Positions 19,288 to 29,013 of a stretch of 64,000 bases of DNA are shown here, piece after piece. How positions within the stretch are numbered: the stretch's first letter is position 1; each line of letters opens with the position of its first letter. The notes under the pieces are model-generated. The model was not told where the DNA came from, did no database searches, and saw only the letters and a list, made by a program, of their open reading frames with translations. The translations under genes were made by a program, and so were the position numbers. Source of the stretch: Cognatundibacterium squillarum (GTDB lineage: Bacteria > Pseudomonadota > Gammaproteobacteria > Burkholderiales > Burkholderiaceae_D); assembly GCF_014652435.1 (NCBI RefSeq), contig NZ_BMYU01000001.1, positions 434,001 to 498,000 on the forward strand. Direction: 5' to 3'.

Positions 19288-20685
19288 TCAGATTAATTTC
19301 GAATAACGCGCTGTCGTTTGTTGCTGCAGGAATGCATCAAAAACCATTCCGAAAGCGCGGACAAAGAAGCGACCTTTCGGCAAAACGGATATCCGGTCAT
19401 CCGTTACTTGCAGCAAACCATGCTCTTCGTACTGTCGTAAAGTTGCAATTTCATCGGCAAAATGCGCAGAAAGATCGCGCCCGGTTTCACGTCCGAGTTC
19501 GGCAAAATCAATCCCGTTACTGCACATCAGATCAAGAATAATTTGTCTGCGTAACACATCCTCATCACTCAAATGTATGCCTTTCTCAACCGGCAACTGA
19601 TGCTCGTCAATCGCTGCATAATACTCATCGAGTGTACGAAGATTCTGAACATAGGATTTACCAAGCTTGCCAATTGCTGACAAACCCAATGCAATCAGAT
19701 CACACTCAGCACGGGTTGTATATCCCTGAAAATTCCGGTGCAAACTGCCATCATCCATTGCTTTCGCCAGGCCATCATCCGGCTTCGCAAAATGGTCCAG
19801 ACCAATGTAGACATAACCGGCCTCGATCAGACGACGAAGGGACATGAAAAAAATCTCCAGTCTTTGCTCAGCAGTCGGCAAGTCTGCCTCTGCAATCCGT
19901 CTCTGAGGCTTAAAACGCTCAGGTAAATGCGCGTAATTGTATAAAGCAATACGATCCGGACTGAGTTCAATCACCTGATCAAGCGTGCGTGTAAAACTGG
20001 CAAGATTTTGTTTTGGTAAACCGTAAATCAGATCGAAGTTAATTGAACTGAATCCGTGTGCACGTGACTGTTCAATGGTTCGCTTAACCATTTCAAAATC
20101 CTGAATCCGGTGCACTGCTTTCTGCACTTCCGGATCAAAATCCTGAACTCCGAGGCTGGTACGGTTAAATCCAACTTCCTGCAACAGTGCCAGCGTCGAT
20201 TCATCTACGGTACGCGGATCGATTTCAATGGAAATTTCAGCATCTGGCGCAAAATCAAAATGCGTCCTTAATAAATTCATCAGGCGACGAATTTCATCAT
20301 GACTGAGAAATGTAGGCGTACCACCACCCAGGTGAAGCTGGCTCAGTGTCTCACGCGCTCCCAGGTGCGCTAATACCAGATTCAGTTCTTTCTCAAGATA
20401 ATCCAGATACTTAGCTGACCGTCCGTGATCCTTCGTAATGACTTTATTACACGCACAGTAATAGCAAAGCGACGCACAAAACGGAATGTGTATGTACAGA
20501 GAAAGTGGTTTCTTCTCGGTTTGTGACGCGCGCTCCTGCAAATAGGCGATATAGTCTTCAGCCTTAAAATCTGCATGAAAACGATCAGCGGTCGGATATG
20601 AAGTATAACGAGGACCGAGTTTATCAAAGCGGCGAATGAGTTGTTCCGGGATATCCAGAACAGAATTAGTCAACATCGAAGTCAT
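19288..20685 (-). CDS. hemN: Oxygen-independent coproporphyrinogen III oxidase
   Basis: A radical-SAM enzyme of 465 residues that makes protoporphyrinogen IX without oxygen. The cluster motif Cys70-x3-Cys74-x2-Cys77 is seen in HIPFCASLCYYCACNK, and HLGGGTPTFL follows. ATG 20685 is preferred over an upstream in-frame start because the protein then begins MTSMLTNSVLDIPEQLIRRFDKLGPRYTSYPTADRF, of which the GPRYTSYPTADRF part is family-typical. It lies within the cbb3 oxidase operon, where it would supply heme under low oxygen. Confidence 0.95.
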   Translation of the reverse strand: MTSMLTNSVLDIPEQLIRRFDKLGPRYTSYPTADRFHADFKAEDYIAYLQERASQTEKKPLSLYIHIPFCASLCYYCACNKVITKDHGRSAKYLDYLEKELNLVLAHLGARETLSQLHLGGGTPTFLSHDEIRRLMNLLRTHFDFAPDAEISIEIDPRTVDESTLALLQEVGFNRTSLGVQDFDPEVQKAVHRIQDFEMVKRTIEQSRAHGFSSINFDLIYGLPKQNLASFTRTLDQVIELSPDRIALYNYAHLPERFKPQRRIAEADLPTAEQRLEIFFMSLRRLIEAGYVYIGLDHFAKPDDGLAKAMDDGSLHRNFQGYTTRAECDLIALGLSAIGKLGKSYVQNLRTLDEYYAAIDEHQLPVEKGIHLSDEDVLRRQIILDLMCSNGIDFAELGRETGRDLSAHFADEIATLRQYEEHGLLQVTDDRISVLPKGRFFVRAFGMVFDAFLQQQTTARYSKLI

Positions 20686-20696
20686 TTTATTTTTGC

Positions 20697-20948
20697 TTAA
20701 CGGGCCTTCTGAACCAGCAATACAGTGAGGCCACTGGAGAGAATACCGAGCAACCAGAAAGCAAAAAAACCAATCGTATATACGCCGGTAATATGCATCT
20801 GCAGTCGCTCGTCGAATATGATCAGCTCCATCGGGTCGACCAGACTGAATACCAGCCCGGTAGCAGCACATGCCATCAAAAATGCTGGCCACAACACAAT
20901 CATCATTGCCGGACCAAAGAAAAAACGTCCTGATTTTCGGGTTTCCAT
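20697..20948 (-). CDS. Small two-helix membrane protein in the cbb3 operon
   Basis: An 83-residue protein between ccoH and hemN on the same strand. Two hydrophobic segments (about 12-34 and 54-78) are separated by a short loop with acidic and basic residues (DPMELIIFDERLQMH). A GGGGGAGAT-type ribosome binding site precedes the start. It is longer than, and unlike, the usual CcoS. I do not recognise the family. The context suggests a part in oxidase assembly or stability. Confidence 0.7.
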   Translation of the reverse strand: METRKSGRFFFGPAMMIVLWPAFLMACAATGLVFSLVDPMELIIFDERLQMHITGVYTIGFFAFWLLGILSSGLTVLLVQKAR

Positions 20949-21006
20949 GCTATCTCCCCCTCTGTTATTGAAGCTGATGTCAATCGCCAGGGAAGCGCTG
21001 ACTATT

Positions 21007-21558
21007 TTAAAGTGCAGATAGCTGCGCCACCTTCACTTCGGGGTTATACCAGTCCCCCGTCAGTCGCCAATCTGTAGTCTCTAATTTGATATGAAACAAT
21101 TTAACAGAACCTGATGAAAGTTTCGATATGAAATTCAGATCACCTTCATAGCTGCCATCTGCGTTGCGGTTAAGTGGCAAACGATGTATTACTTCGTTAA
21201 CACTCGAGGCGTTATCCGAAGCACGCGCCAGACTCAACTGGACTTTTTCAGGCAGCACAGTGTCCGGAGCGGCACTGTTTAGTTGCATACGGATTTTCGA
21301 TGTTTTCAGATCGATATACAGGCTGGCATTCAGTCCCAGAGCCTTTGCTTTGGCATCGCGCTGAATATCTTTGTTGATCATTAAACCCTGTTTGTAGTAG
21401 TCGTCCGCCACAACCTTATCAGATCCTTTTATCGCGATGTATCCTGTAATGACACTGGCAACGACGACAAACGCAGGCCCACCTGCCACGAGCAACAGCC
21501 ACGGCTCTTTGTACCAGACATCACGTTTCTTAGGCTTCAGGTTCAGTGTTGCTTCCAT
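21007..21558 (-). CDS. ccoH: FixH/CcoH-family oxidase assembly protein
   Basis: A 183-residue single-span membrane protein. The hydrophobic helix is at about 20-46 (PWLLLVAGGPAFVVVASVITGYIAI), followed by DDYYKQGLMINKDIQRD, a signature of FixH proteins, then a periplasmic beta-rich domain. FixH/CcoH is needed for assembly and stability of cbb3 oxidase. A CAGGAGAAC ribosome binding site sits before the ATG. It follows ccoG after 25 bases. Confidence 0.9.
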   Translation of the reverse strand: MEATLNLKPKKRDVWYKEPWLLLVAGGPAFVVVASVITGYIAIKGSDKVVADDYYKQGLMINKDIQRDAKAKALGLNASLYIDLKTSKIRMQLNSAAPDTVLPEKVQLSLARASDNASSVNEVIHRLPLNRNADGSYEGDLNFISKLSSGSVKLFHIKLETTDWRLTGDWYNPEVKVAQLSAL

Positions 21559-21583
21559 TTAGTTCTCCTGATGTTCCGCCAGA

Positions 21584-22996
21584 TTATCGCGGAACGATAA
21601 ATACGGCCTTTTCACTTACTTTTATTGCTGGCTCGTCGGTATTCTGAATTTCAAACCGGATACGGTTTGAACCTGTTTGAACCGACGAAGCTGGAATTCG
21701 TACGCGAACAGGGAAAGCTTTGGTTGTTGCTGCATTTACTTCAATCTGTTCATTCATCAGCAACTCTGCACCTGCAGCACCCGTCACTTTAACGGTGTAG
21801 TGCTGCTTCTGCTCCTTCGTATTCATTACCTGCAGTCGATACACATTTTCTATTGCACCCGTCTCGGTAATTTTTGGCATGCCACGATCTCTCAGCACAT
21901 CGACCTTTAACGGGATATGCAGGTAAAGAGAAATCCCGGACAAAATAATTATCAACAGTAAAATGCCCGAATAAATCAGGGTACGAAGCCGGAATACACG
22001 TTGCCACATCGCTTTCTTATCCAGTTTACGATCGAGTGCGTGCTCGGTGGTATAACGGATTAAGCCCCGCTCATATCCCATTTTATCCATCACCTGATTG
22101 CAACTGTCTGCGCATAATCCGCATGCGATGCACTCATATTGCAATCCATTGCGGATATCAATTCCCATCGGGCAGACCTGAACACAAATACCGCAGTCAA
22201 CACAAGAACCAAGACCCTGGGCTTTGTAGTCAACTTTTTTATTTCGAGAACCACGTGGGTCACCGCGCTCTTTGTCGTACGTAACGATCAGCGTATCCTT
22301 GTCAAACATGGCACTTTGAAAGCGCGCATATGGACACATGTATTTGCACACCTGTTCACGCATCCAGCCTGCGTTACCATAGGTAGCAAAACCGTAAAAC
22401 AGCAGCCAGAAAATTTCCCATGGGCCGAGCGTAAAATTCAAGATCTCGACTGACAGGTCACGGATCGGAGTGAAATAGCCGACAAAGGTAAATCCCGTCC
22501 ACAAACTCAGTACAAGCCAGATAAAGTGCTTAAGGAATTTCAGCGAAAATTTACGGGCGGTCAGTGGCGATGCATCCAGTTTCAGACGGGCATTGCGATC
22601 ACCTTCGACTTTATATTCAATCCACAGAAATATTTGCGTATACACCGACTGCGGACATGCATATCCGCAAAACAAGCGGCCAGCAATAGCTGTAAATAAG
22701 AATAGTGATAAAGCGGAGATCACCAACAAAACGGCGAGATAAATAAAATCCTGTGGCCAGAAGACAAAGCCGAAAATATAAAATTTCCGAGTGACCAGAT
22801 CAAACAAAACAGCCTGGCGCTCGTTCCAGTTGAGCCAGGCTGTTCCGTAAAATAGTAACTGAGTAAACGCGACCAGTACCCAGCGCCAGGAGGCAAACCA
22901 ACCAGTCTGATGGCGGGGATAGATTTTCTTCCGTTCTTCGAAAAGAGCTATTTCCTTTTCTTCGGGCTCAATGGGTATGATCGGGATTTGCTTCAT
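21584..22996 (-). CDS. ccoG: Cytochrome c oxidase accessory protein CcoG (ferredoxin-type)
   Basis: A 470-residue inner-membrane iron-sulfur protein. About four or five membrane helices precede two 4Fe-4S motifs (CVDCGICVQVCPMGI and CIACGLCADSC). A further membrane helix near residue 340 leads to a periplasmic Ig-like domain at the C-terminus. CcoG (FixG/RdxA) reduces copper during cbb3 oxidase maturation. A further CGYACPQSVY motif in the membrane part matches the family. It lies between ccoP and ccoH. Confidence 0.95.
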   Translation of the reverse strand: MKQIPIIPIEPEEKEIALFEERKKIYPRHQTGWFASWRWVLVAFTQLLFYGTAWLNWNERQAVLFDLVTRKFYIFGFVFWPQDFIYLAVLLVISALSLFLFTAIAGRLFCGYACPQSVYTQIFLWIEYKVEGDRNARLKLDASPLTARKFSLKFLKHFIWLVLSLWTGFTFVGYFTPIRDLSVEILNFTLGPWEIFWLLFYGFATYGNAGWMREQVCKYMCPYARFQSAMFDKDTLIVTYDKERGDPRGSRNKKVDYKAQGLGSCVDCGICVQVCPMGIDIRNGLQYECIACGLCADSCNQVMDKMGYERGLIRYTTEHALDRKLDKKAMWQRVFRLRTLIYSGILLLIIILSGISLYLHIPLKVDVLRDRGMPKITETGAIENVYRLQVMNTKEQKQHYTVKVTGAAGAELLMNEQIEVNAATTKAFPVRVRIPASSVQTGSNRIRFEIQNTDEPAIKVSEKAVFIVPR

Positions 22997-23066
22997 AAAT
23001 CGCTTCTCAAAAAAAATGAGTTACAGTCTTCCTCATATACAGGAGCGACTGTAACCCAATTTTGTC

Positions 23067-24059
23067 TTACTTAGATTGTGCTACATCAGTACCAGCTGCG
23101 ATTTGTTTTACGGAGTCCATCTCGGCTGCAGAAACTTTTGCACCATTGCTCGACAGGCCCCAAACATATGCCGCTAACAAGTGAATCTTACCTTTTGTCA
23201 GAATGTCTTTATGGGCAGGCATCTGATTGGTTCGACCTTTATTAATCGTTTCCATAATGGTATCGATACTGCCGCCATACAACCAAGTTTTATCAGTCAA
23301 ATTCGGCGCGCCGATTGCCTGATTACCTTTACCGTCAGCCCCGTGACATGCCGCACAAGCTGCAAATTTAGGTTTGCCGAGTGCTGCTTTGATCGGATCA
23401 TGTGCACCACCAGACAGACTAAGGACGTAGTTAGCGACATTTTTAACATCTTCGTCGCCACCAATTGCAGCTCCCATCGGAGGCATTACGCCATGACGGC
23501 CTTCAGTAATTGTCGTTTTAATTACCTCCGGATCACCACCATACAACCAGTCTGTATCAGTCAGATTTGGATAGCCTTTTCCGCCTTGCGCGTCAGAACC
23601 ATGACACTGAGCGCAAGTATTCAGAAATAAACGCTGACCGATTTCTTTCGCTGCAGGATCTTTCGAAACATCCTTCAGATCCATCGCCAGATATTTATCA
23701 AAAATTTTGGCGTATTGCTCTTCACCCGCCTTCATTTCTTTTTCATAGGCACCTACCTGACTCCAGCCGAAGGTTCCCTGGCGATCACCAAAACCCGGAT
23801 AAACAACCAGATATCCAATACTGAAAATGATGGTCAGATAGAACAACCATTGCCACCATTTAGGCAAGGGATTATTTTCTTCCATCAAGTCGGCATCCCA
23901 AACGTGACCGGTTGTTTCAGCTGGTAAAGGCTTGCCGTCCGCACCAACTTTAACCTTTACGTGCGACTGAGACCATAACAGCAACGCACAGGCGACGATA
24001 CTGATGGTGACAACAATAGCAATACCGATGCCCCACCATTCACTAAAAAAATCTGCCAT
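23067..24059 (-). CDS. ccoP: cbb3-type cytochrome c oxidase subunit III (diheme)
   Basis: A 330-residue membrane-anchored diheme cytochrome c. Two N-terminal membrane helices (about 8-30 and 70-88) precede two heme sites: CAQCH at 149-153 and CAACH near 235. The sequences GGKGYPNLTDTDWLYGG and GAPNLTDKTWLYGG are the paired distal segments of the two domains. It passes electrons from soluble cytochromes to CcoO/CcoN. It starts 2 bases after ccoQ ends. Confidence 0.97.
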   Translation of the reverse strand: MADFFSEWWGIGIAIVVTISIVACALLLWSQSHVKVKVGADGKPLPAETTGHVWDADLMEENNPLPKWWQWLFYLTIIFSIGYLVVYPGFGDRQGTFGWSQVGAYEKEMKAGEEQYAKIFDKYLAMDLKDVSKDPAAKEIGQRLFLNTCAQCHGSDAQGGKGYPNLTDTDWLYGGDPEVIKTTITEGRHGVMPPMGAAIGGDEDVKNVANYVLSLSGGAHDPIKAALGKPKFAACAACHGADGKGNQAIGAPNLTDKTWLYGGSIDTIMETINKGRTNQMPAHKDILTKGKIHLLAAYVWGLSSNGAKVSAAEMDSVKQIAAGTDVAQSK

Positions 24060-24061
24060 GA

Positions 24062-24208
24062 CTATTTTCCATTCTCATTATCAATTGGCAAACGTGCCAG
24101 TTTCTCGAAGCGCTCTTTGTTATCCGAACTGAATGCCCAGTAAACAATACCCAAAAAAACAAGCAGGCTGATCACTGTGACAACACTACTGATAATTGTA
24201 AAATTCAT
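24062..24208 (-). CDS. ccoQ: cbb3-type oxidase small subunit CcoQ
   Basis: A 48-residue protein read directly from the sequence. One membrane helix (about 10-26, VTVISLLVFLGIVYWAF) is followed by a charged tail starting SSDNKERFEKLARLP. This is the standard CcoQ layout and it lies between ccoO and ccoP. A strong GGAAGGA site precedes the ATG at 24208. The protein stabilises the complex in related bacteria. Confidence 0.92.
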   Translation of the reverse strand: MNFTIISSVVTVISLLVFLGIVYWAFSSDNKERFEKLARLPIDNENGK

Positions 24209-24242
24209 AATTATTCCTTCCGGCAACAAAAAGCGTTTTCAA

Positions 24243-24860
24243 TCAGTTCTTATTTTTGATCGCAGTACCCAGAACCTGCAGATAAGCAATCAGCGCATCG
24301 AGCTCTGTCTTATTTTCAAGTTCAGCAGGACCTGCCTGAATTTCCGCATCGGAATAAGGTACACCCAGCGTTTTCATCGCAGACATTTTCGGTGCGATAC
24401 TCTTTGGGTCCAGTGCATTTTTTGCGAGCCATGGGTAAGCAGGCATATTGGACTCAACGACAACAGAGCGCGGGTCATTCAAATGATCACGATGCCAGTT
24501 ATCGCTGTAACGGCCACCTACACGAGCCAGATCCGGGCCTGTACGCTTACTACCCCATTGGAACGGATGATCATAAACAGACTCACCTGCAACCGAGTAG
24601 TGACCATAACGTTCGGTTTCAGCACGGAACGGACGAATCATCTGAGAATGACAACCGTAGCAACCCTCGCGAAGATAAATATCCCGACCAGCCAGTTGAA
24701 GCGCGGTGTATGGCTTCAGACCAGCAACAGGTTGCGTGGTTGATTTTTGAAAGAACAACGGAACAATCTCAACCAGTCCGCCAACACTGATCGTCAGAAT
24801 CACCAGCACAAGCAACAGGCCAACATTACGTTCAATCAGGTCATGTGTAAATTTACTCAT
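24243..24860 (-). CDS. ccoO: cbb3-type cytochrome c oxidase subunit II (monoheme)
   Basis: A 205-residue membrane-anchored monoheme cytochrome c. One N-terminal membrane helix (about 12-37) precedes [14 protein letters not shown], with CYGCH at 67-71. [16 protein letters not shown] and the late MPAYPWL provide the family-typical distal Met region. A GGAAGGAGAAAT ribosome binding site precedes the ATG. It is the second gene of the ccoNOQP operon. Confidence 0.97.
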   Translation of the reverse strand: MSKFTHDLIERNVGLLLVLVILTISVGGLVEIVPLFFQKSTTQPVAGLKPYTALQLAGRDIYLREGCYGCHSQMIRPFRAETERYGHYSVAGESVYDHPFQWGSKRTGPDLARVGGRYSDNWHRDHLNDPRSVVVESNMPAYPWLAKNALDPKSIAPKMSAMKTLGVPYSDAEIQAGPAELENKTELDALIAYLQVLGTAIKNKN

Positions 24861-24877
24861 TCTATTTCTCCTTCCGG

Positions 24878-26308
24878 TTAAGCGTGTGCAGACACAGCAG
24901 GAATTGCATTGTTTGCAGGCTTCGCTGTCATCAGGGTACGCACAACGTTGTAACCCATGACCACCATACCGGACAGATACATCAGGCCACCGGTCAGACG
25001 AATCAGATAGTACGGATAGGTTGCTTTCACAGATTCAACAAAGGTGTATGTCAAGGTACCGTCTTCGTTAACTGCACGCCACATCAGACCCTGCATCACA
25101 CCTGCAATCCACATTGCGGCGATATACAGAACCACACCGATCGTTGCAACCCAGAAGTGCACTTCAATCAGGCGCTTGCTGTACATTTGTGTCTGACCAA
25201 ACAAGCGAGGCACCAGGTAGTACAAACTGCCGATAGAAATAAAGCCAACCCAGCCCAGCGCACCAGAGTGAACGTGACCAACCGTCCAGTCTGTGTAATG
25301 CGACAGCGCATTGACTGTTTTGATCGCCATCATCGGGCCTTCAAAGGTGGACATACCGTAGAAAGACAGCGAAACAATCAGGAAGCGCAGGATAGGATCT
25401 GAGCGGAGTTTACTCCATGCACCGGACAAGGTCATGATACCGTTGACCATACCACCCCAGGATGGTGCCAGCAAAATCAGGGAGAACAGCATACCCAGCG
25501 ATTGCGCCCAGTCAGGCAGTGCTGTGTAGTGCAGATGGTGAGGACCCGCCCACATATATGTGAAGATCAGCGCCCAGAAGTGAACGATAGAAAGGCGATA
25601 AGAATAAACCGGACGTTCGATTTGCTTAGGAATGAAATAGTACATCATGCCAAGGAAACCGGCAGTCAGGAAGAAACCAACCGCATTATGGCCGTACCAC
25701 CACTGAACCATTGCGTCCTGTACGCCAGCGTATGCAGAGTAAGACTTTGTCAGGCCAACTGGCAATGCTGCACTATTAACGATATGCAAAACCGCAACCG
25801 CAACGATAAATGCACCGTAGAACCAGTTCGCCACATAAATGTGTTCAACTTTACGTTTTACCAGCGTACCGAAGAAAACAACTGCGTAGGCAACCCAAAC
25901 CACAGCGATCAGCAGATCGATTGGCCATTCCAGTTCAGCATATTCTTTACCCTGAGAAATACCCAGCGGCAAACTCACCACTGCGCCCAGCAAAACAAGT
26001 TGCCAGCCCCAGAACGTGAACTCAGGCAACCAGCCACCGAACAGGCGCGCATTGGTTGTACGCTGAACGACATAGTAGGAAGTTGCAAACAAGGCACAGC
26101 CACCGAATGCAAAAATAACCGCATTCGTGTGTAACGGTCGTAACCGCCCATAGCTAAGCCATGGTATGCCACCCAGGAATTCGGGCCATGCCAGCTGGGT
26201 TGCAATAACGACACCAACCAGCATGCCGATAATGCCCCAGATAACAGCCATGACCGCAAATTGACGCACAACTCGATAGTTGTATGTGTTTTCTTTAGTT
26301 ATCGTCAT
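24878..26308 (-). CDS. ccoN: cbb3-type cytochrome c oxidase subunit I
   Basis: Catalytic subunit of the high-affinity oxidase, 476 residues with about twelve membrane helices. The heme and copper histidines fall in [40 protein letters not shown] and [16 protein letters not shown] 26308 ([20 protein letters not shown]) has a GAGTGAG site and matches the usual CcoN start; a further upstream in-frame ATG at 26347 is less likely. An FNR-like box lies 72-85 bases upstream, fitting induction at low oxygen. First gene of ccoNOQPGH. Confidence 0.97.
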   Translation of the reverse strand: MTITKENTYNYRVVRQFAVMAVIWGIIGMLVGVVIATQLAWPEFLGGIPWLSYGRLRPLHTNAVIFAFGGCALFATSYYVVQRTTNARLFGGWLPEFTFWGWQLVLLGAVVSLPLGISQGKEYAELEWPIDLLIAVVWVAYAVVFFGTLVKRKVEHIYVANWFYGAFIVAVAVLHIVNSAALPVGLTKSYSAYAGVQDAMVQWWYGHNAVGFFLTAGFLGMMYYFIPKQIERPVYSYRLSIVHFWALIFTYMWAGPHHLHYTALPDWAQSLGMLFSLILLAPSWGGMVNGIMTLSGAWSKLRSDPILRFLIVSLSFYGMSTFEGPMMAIKTVNALSHYTDWTVGHVHSGALGWVGFISIGSLYYLVPRLFGQTQMYSKRLIEVHFWVATIGVVLYIAAMWIAGVMQGLMWRAVNEDGTLTYTFVESVKATYPYYLIRLTGGLMYLSGMVVMGYNVVRTLMTAKPANNAIPAVSAHA

Positions 26309-26379
26309 GATCTCACTCTGTTGTAACACTCTGTTGTAAAAATCCACAGCTAGAATAACAATCGCACTGTGTAAACATC

Positions 26380-26393
26380 TTGATACAAGTCAA
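26380..26393. promoter_or_regulatory. FNR-like box upstream of ccoN
   Basis: TTGAT-ACAA-GTCAA on the plus strand matches the FNR/ANR consensus TTGAT-N4-ATCAA at nine of ten fixed positions. It is 72 bases before the ccoN start. This is the classic arrangement for cbb3 operons activated under oxygen limitation. Confidence 0.75.
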
Positions 26394-26472
26394 ACGTCAC
26401 CGGAATCCAAATCAGGATGGAATACCGAACAACAAAAGCAAGCATAGTCCTGCAAATGCATGACGAAAATAG

Positions 26473-26503
26473 AAACGGCGCCACAGGGGCGCCGTTTTTT
26501 TGA
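26473..26503 (-). terminator. Terminator downstream of ppiD
   Basis: A ten-base-pair stem AAACGGCGCC / GGCGCCGTTT at 26473-26482 and 26488-26497 with a 5-base loop lies 23 bases after the ppiD stop. On the minus strand the stem runs into GTTTCTATTTT. T-residues also follow on the plus strand. Confidence 0.75.
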
Positions 26504-26519
26504 TCTGAGACAAGTCAGC

Positions 26520-28439
26520 TTAATTTGCTGGCTTAGGTACTGTCAGAGCACTTTTATTTACCGTTGTTTTCGCTTTCTTTTTCAAAGCTTCCACATAAGC
26601 AGCTAACTCCTGCTCAGCATAAATAGAGGCCAGCTGTTGCTGCTCCTGAGCGCGTCGCGCCTGGTCTGGCGTACCGTCAGAAACTTTATTAACACGGATC
26701 ACCGCATAACCCAGCCCAGGGATTTCAACACCCGTCATTGCCGGCAATTGACGTGTATCAGCCTTCATGATTTGAGGAACCGCAATTGCAGGCACACCTT
26801 CAGGTTTCGTACGCGAGATAGTGACAGGCGCTGCAAATCCTTCTGCAGAAGGTGCCTTTTGCAGAGCTGCGAGCTTTGCCTTGCCTTCGGATGCCGCCAG
26901 TTTCGCTGACTCCTCTTCTGTCAGTCGCGTCACAATCAATTGACGTACCTGATCCAGTGGACGGCGCGACGCCGCTTTGTACTCGGTAACATGCGCTGCA
27001 ATGATATTGCCGCCACCGATGTCAACCGCTTCTGTGTTGTGATTTTTCTTAATCACATCATCAGCAAACAAGGCCTTCAGGAATTTCTGATTGTTCAAAG
27101 GCAATGTAGCCGGTGCTGCAGGAATACCTTTTCGGGTAATACCTTCCGCGGTTTCAATTTTCAGTTTCCACTTGTCTGCCACGCCTTTCAGGCTGTCAGG
27201 CTGCTGATACACAGCATCGGTAAATGCTTCTACTGCTTCACCATATGCTTTACCTGCTTTTTGCTTCTTAATATCTGCAACAATCTGATCTTTCACTTCT
27301 GCCAGAGGTTTTACGCTTCCCGCACTCAATGAAGTCAGCTGAATAATGTGGTAGCCGTACTGGGTTTGCACCAGATCACTGATCTCGTCTTTTTTCAAAC
27401 GGAATACAGCGTCTTCGAATGGCTTAACCATTGCATTTTTGGCGACAACACCCAGATCGCCGCCCGCTTCTTTCGAACCAGGATCGTCAGAGTTTTCTTT
27501 TGCCAGCTTTGCAAACAAATCCGGATTTTTGCGGATCTGTTCCAGCAAAGCCTGCGCTTTTGCGCGTGCTTTTTCTTTATCCGCCGGCGCTGCTTTTTCA
27601 GATGCTGCGATCAGGATATGTCGCGCAGAACGCTGTTCTTCGGTAGTGAATTGCTTCGCATTTGCTTTGTAGAATTCATTGATTTCGGTGTCATTGACAC
27701 TTACCTGCGCTGCCAGTGCTTCCGCATTCAGAATCACATATTCAGCTTTGACAGCTTCCGGTACTTCGAAGTTTGCTGCGTTCTTCTCGTAATACGCCTT
27801 CACCATCTCATCCGTGATGTTTACCTTGGATGCAAAATCAGCGTTTTTCAGAATCATCAACTGCACTTCACGTTCCTGCTCACTCAGCAAAGCAATACGC
27901 TGTGCGACAGATTTCGGAACGATGGCGGTATTTTGCACTGCGCCGATCAGCTGCTGGAAAGCCAGTGTCTGGCGACGCTCATATTCATAACCTGCTTTGG
28001 TATAACCGCTGCGGGCGAGCAATTGTTCGAATTTATCTTTATCGAGTTTGCCGTCAGCACCGATCAGCGCCGGGTTGTTCATATAGTCATTCGCCAGAAC
28101 ACGGTCAGGAATGACGATGCGCTCTTCCTGCACTTCAGCGGTGATTGCGCGCTGGGCAAGAATTTCATCCAGAATGGCCTCACGTGCTTCCGGTGTATTC
28201 AGCATTTTCGGATCGAACTGCGGACCGTATGCCTGACGTAAAGAGTCCGCTTTATTACGAACGGCAATTTCAAGCTCTTGCTGGGTGATCGACTGACCAG
28301 CAACGCTTGCAACCTCAGCACCAGCCTCCGCTTTAGAGCGGGTGTAGCTTTCAATGCCAAACAAAGCAAAAGACGGGAAAATAATCAGCAACAGCAAAAA
28401 CTGCATTAAACGCTGATGGGTACGGATGTATTCAAACAT
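26520..28439 (-). CDS. ppiD: Membrane-anchored periplasmic peptidyl-prolyl isomerase
   Basis: A 639-residue folding factor near the Sec translocon. ATG 28439 is chosen since the protein then starts MFEYIRTHQRLMQFLLLLII, the normal PpiD N-terminus with one membrane helix (about 12-30). A SurA_N-like region (30-180) is followed by a parvulin domain (about 245-345, RHILIA and GGDLGVVAKNAMVKPFEDAVF) and a second, non-catalytic C-terminal region. It lies just downstream of the tRNA-Asp/tRNA-Val cluster, on the same strand, with a terminator between. Confidence 0.93.
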   Translation of the reverse strand: MFEYIRTHQRLMQFLLLLIIFPSFALFGIESYTRSKAEAGAEVASVAGQSITQQELEIAVRNKADSLRQAYGPQFDPKMLNTPEAREAILDEILAQRAITAEVQEERIVIPDRVLANDYMNNPALIGADGKLDKDKFEQLLARSGYTKAGYEYERRQTLAFQQLIGAVQNTAIVPKSVAQRIALLSEQEREVQLMILKNADFASKVNITDEMVKAYYEKNAANFEVPEAVKAEYVILNAEALAAQVSVNDTEINEFYKANAKQFTTEEQRSARHILIAASEKAAPADKEKARAKAQALLEQIRKNPDLFAKLAKENSDDPGSKEAGGDLGVVAKNAMVKPFEDAVFRLKKDEISDLVQTQYGYHIIQLTSLSAGSVKPLAEVKDQIVADIKKQKAGKAYGEAVEAFTDAVYQQPDSLKGVADKWKLKIETAEGITRKGIPAAPATLPLNNQKFLKALFADDVIKKNHNTEAVDIGGGNIIAAHVTEYKAASRRPLDQVRQLIVTRLTEEESAKLAASEGKAKLAALQKAPSAEGFAAPVTISRTKPEGVPAIAVPQIMKADTRQLPAMTGVEIPGLGYAVIRVNKVSDGTPDQARRAQEQQQLASIYAEQELAAYVEALKKKAKTTVNKSALTVPKPAN

Positions 28440-28483
28440 GTTCAACCAATCAAATGACTGAAAAAATAAACACGGAAAACAGA

Positions 28484-28516
28484 TATAAAAAAAGGCGAAC
28501 ATATGTTCGCCTTTTC
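28484..28516 (-). terminator. Terminator of the tRNA-Val/tRNA-Asp unit
   Basis: A 24-base perfect palindrome AAAGGCGAACAT / ATGTTCGCCTTT at 28491-28514. On the minus strand it ends in a run of seven T. It lies 9 bases after tRNA-Asp and keeps tRNA transcription from running into ppiD. Confidence 0.9.
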
Positions 28517-28522
28517 GGAATC

Positions 28523-28599
28523 TGGCGGAGCGGACGGGGCTCGAACCCGCGACCCCCGGCGTGACAGGCCGGTATTCTAACCAACTGAACTACCGCTCC
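28523..28599 (-). tRNA. tRNA-Asp (GUC)
   Basis: The 77-base cloverleaf reads on the minus strand from GGAGCGG to CCGCTCC-GCCA. The acceptor arms pair, and the anticodon loop CTGTCAC gives anticodon GUC. TTCGAGCC is in the T-arm, and CCA is encoded. It is downstream of tRNA-Val with a 16-base gap. Confidence 0.97.
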
Positions 28600-28615
28600 G
28601 AATATCTGTGTACGC

Positions 28616-28691
28616 TGGTGGGTGCTGAGAGGGTCGAACTCCCGACCTACGCCTTGTAAGGGCGCCGCTCTACCAACTGAGCTAAGCACCC
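28616..28691 (-). tRNA. tRNA-Val (UAC)
   Basis: A 76-base tRNA on the minus strand, GGGTGCT to AGCACCC-ACCA. The anticodon loop CTTACAA gives anticodon UAC. The D-arm TAGCTCAGTTGGTAGAGC and T-arm GTTCGAC are normal. A TATAAT -10-like box lies upstream (plus-strand 28713-28718), so this is probably the first gene of the tRNA-Val/tRNA-Asp unit. Confidence 0.97.
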
Positions 28692-28740
28692 AGCGCTTTG
28701 CAGATGCGCCGCATTATAACATAACGCGGCAACAAAGGCA

Positions 28741-29013
28741 TTAGTTTACTGCATCTTTTAACGCTTTACCAGGTTTAAATTTAGGCACCTTGGCTGCCTT
28801 GATCTTAATTGCTGCGCCGGTTTGCGGATTGCGGCCGGTTCTGGCAGCGCGTTTGCCGACAGAAAACGTGCCGAAACCCACCAGCGTTACCGTTCCGTTT
28901 TTCTTCAGCGTCGTTTTGATTGCGCCGACCAATGCGTCCAGCGCACGTGCAGATGCTGCTTTAGAAATATCTGCCGTCTTCGCAATATGGTCGATCAACT
29001 CAGTCTTATTCAC
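28741..29013 (-). CDS. DNA-binding protein HU
   Basis: A 90-residue nucleoid protein read from GTG 29013, which has a GAGGGG ribosome binding site. The protein begins (M)[18 protein letters not shown] and contains the DNA-arm signature [21 protein letters not shown]. An in-frame ATG upstream would add ten non-typical residues. It lies 50 bases upstream of the tRNA pair on the same strand. hupB would be the usual name in this group; the paralogue cannot be decided here. Confidence 0.95.
   Translation of the reverse strand: MNKTELIDHIAKTADISKAASARALDALVGAIKTTLKKNGTVTLVGFGTFSVGKRAARTGRNPQTGAAIKIKAAKVPKFKPGKALKDAVN

Noticed and set aside
27348-28241. A 297-codon plus-strand frame opposite ppiD.
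   Set aside because: Antisense shadow rich in Phe/Cys/Arg without a start signal; ppiD is clear on the other strand.
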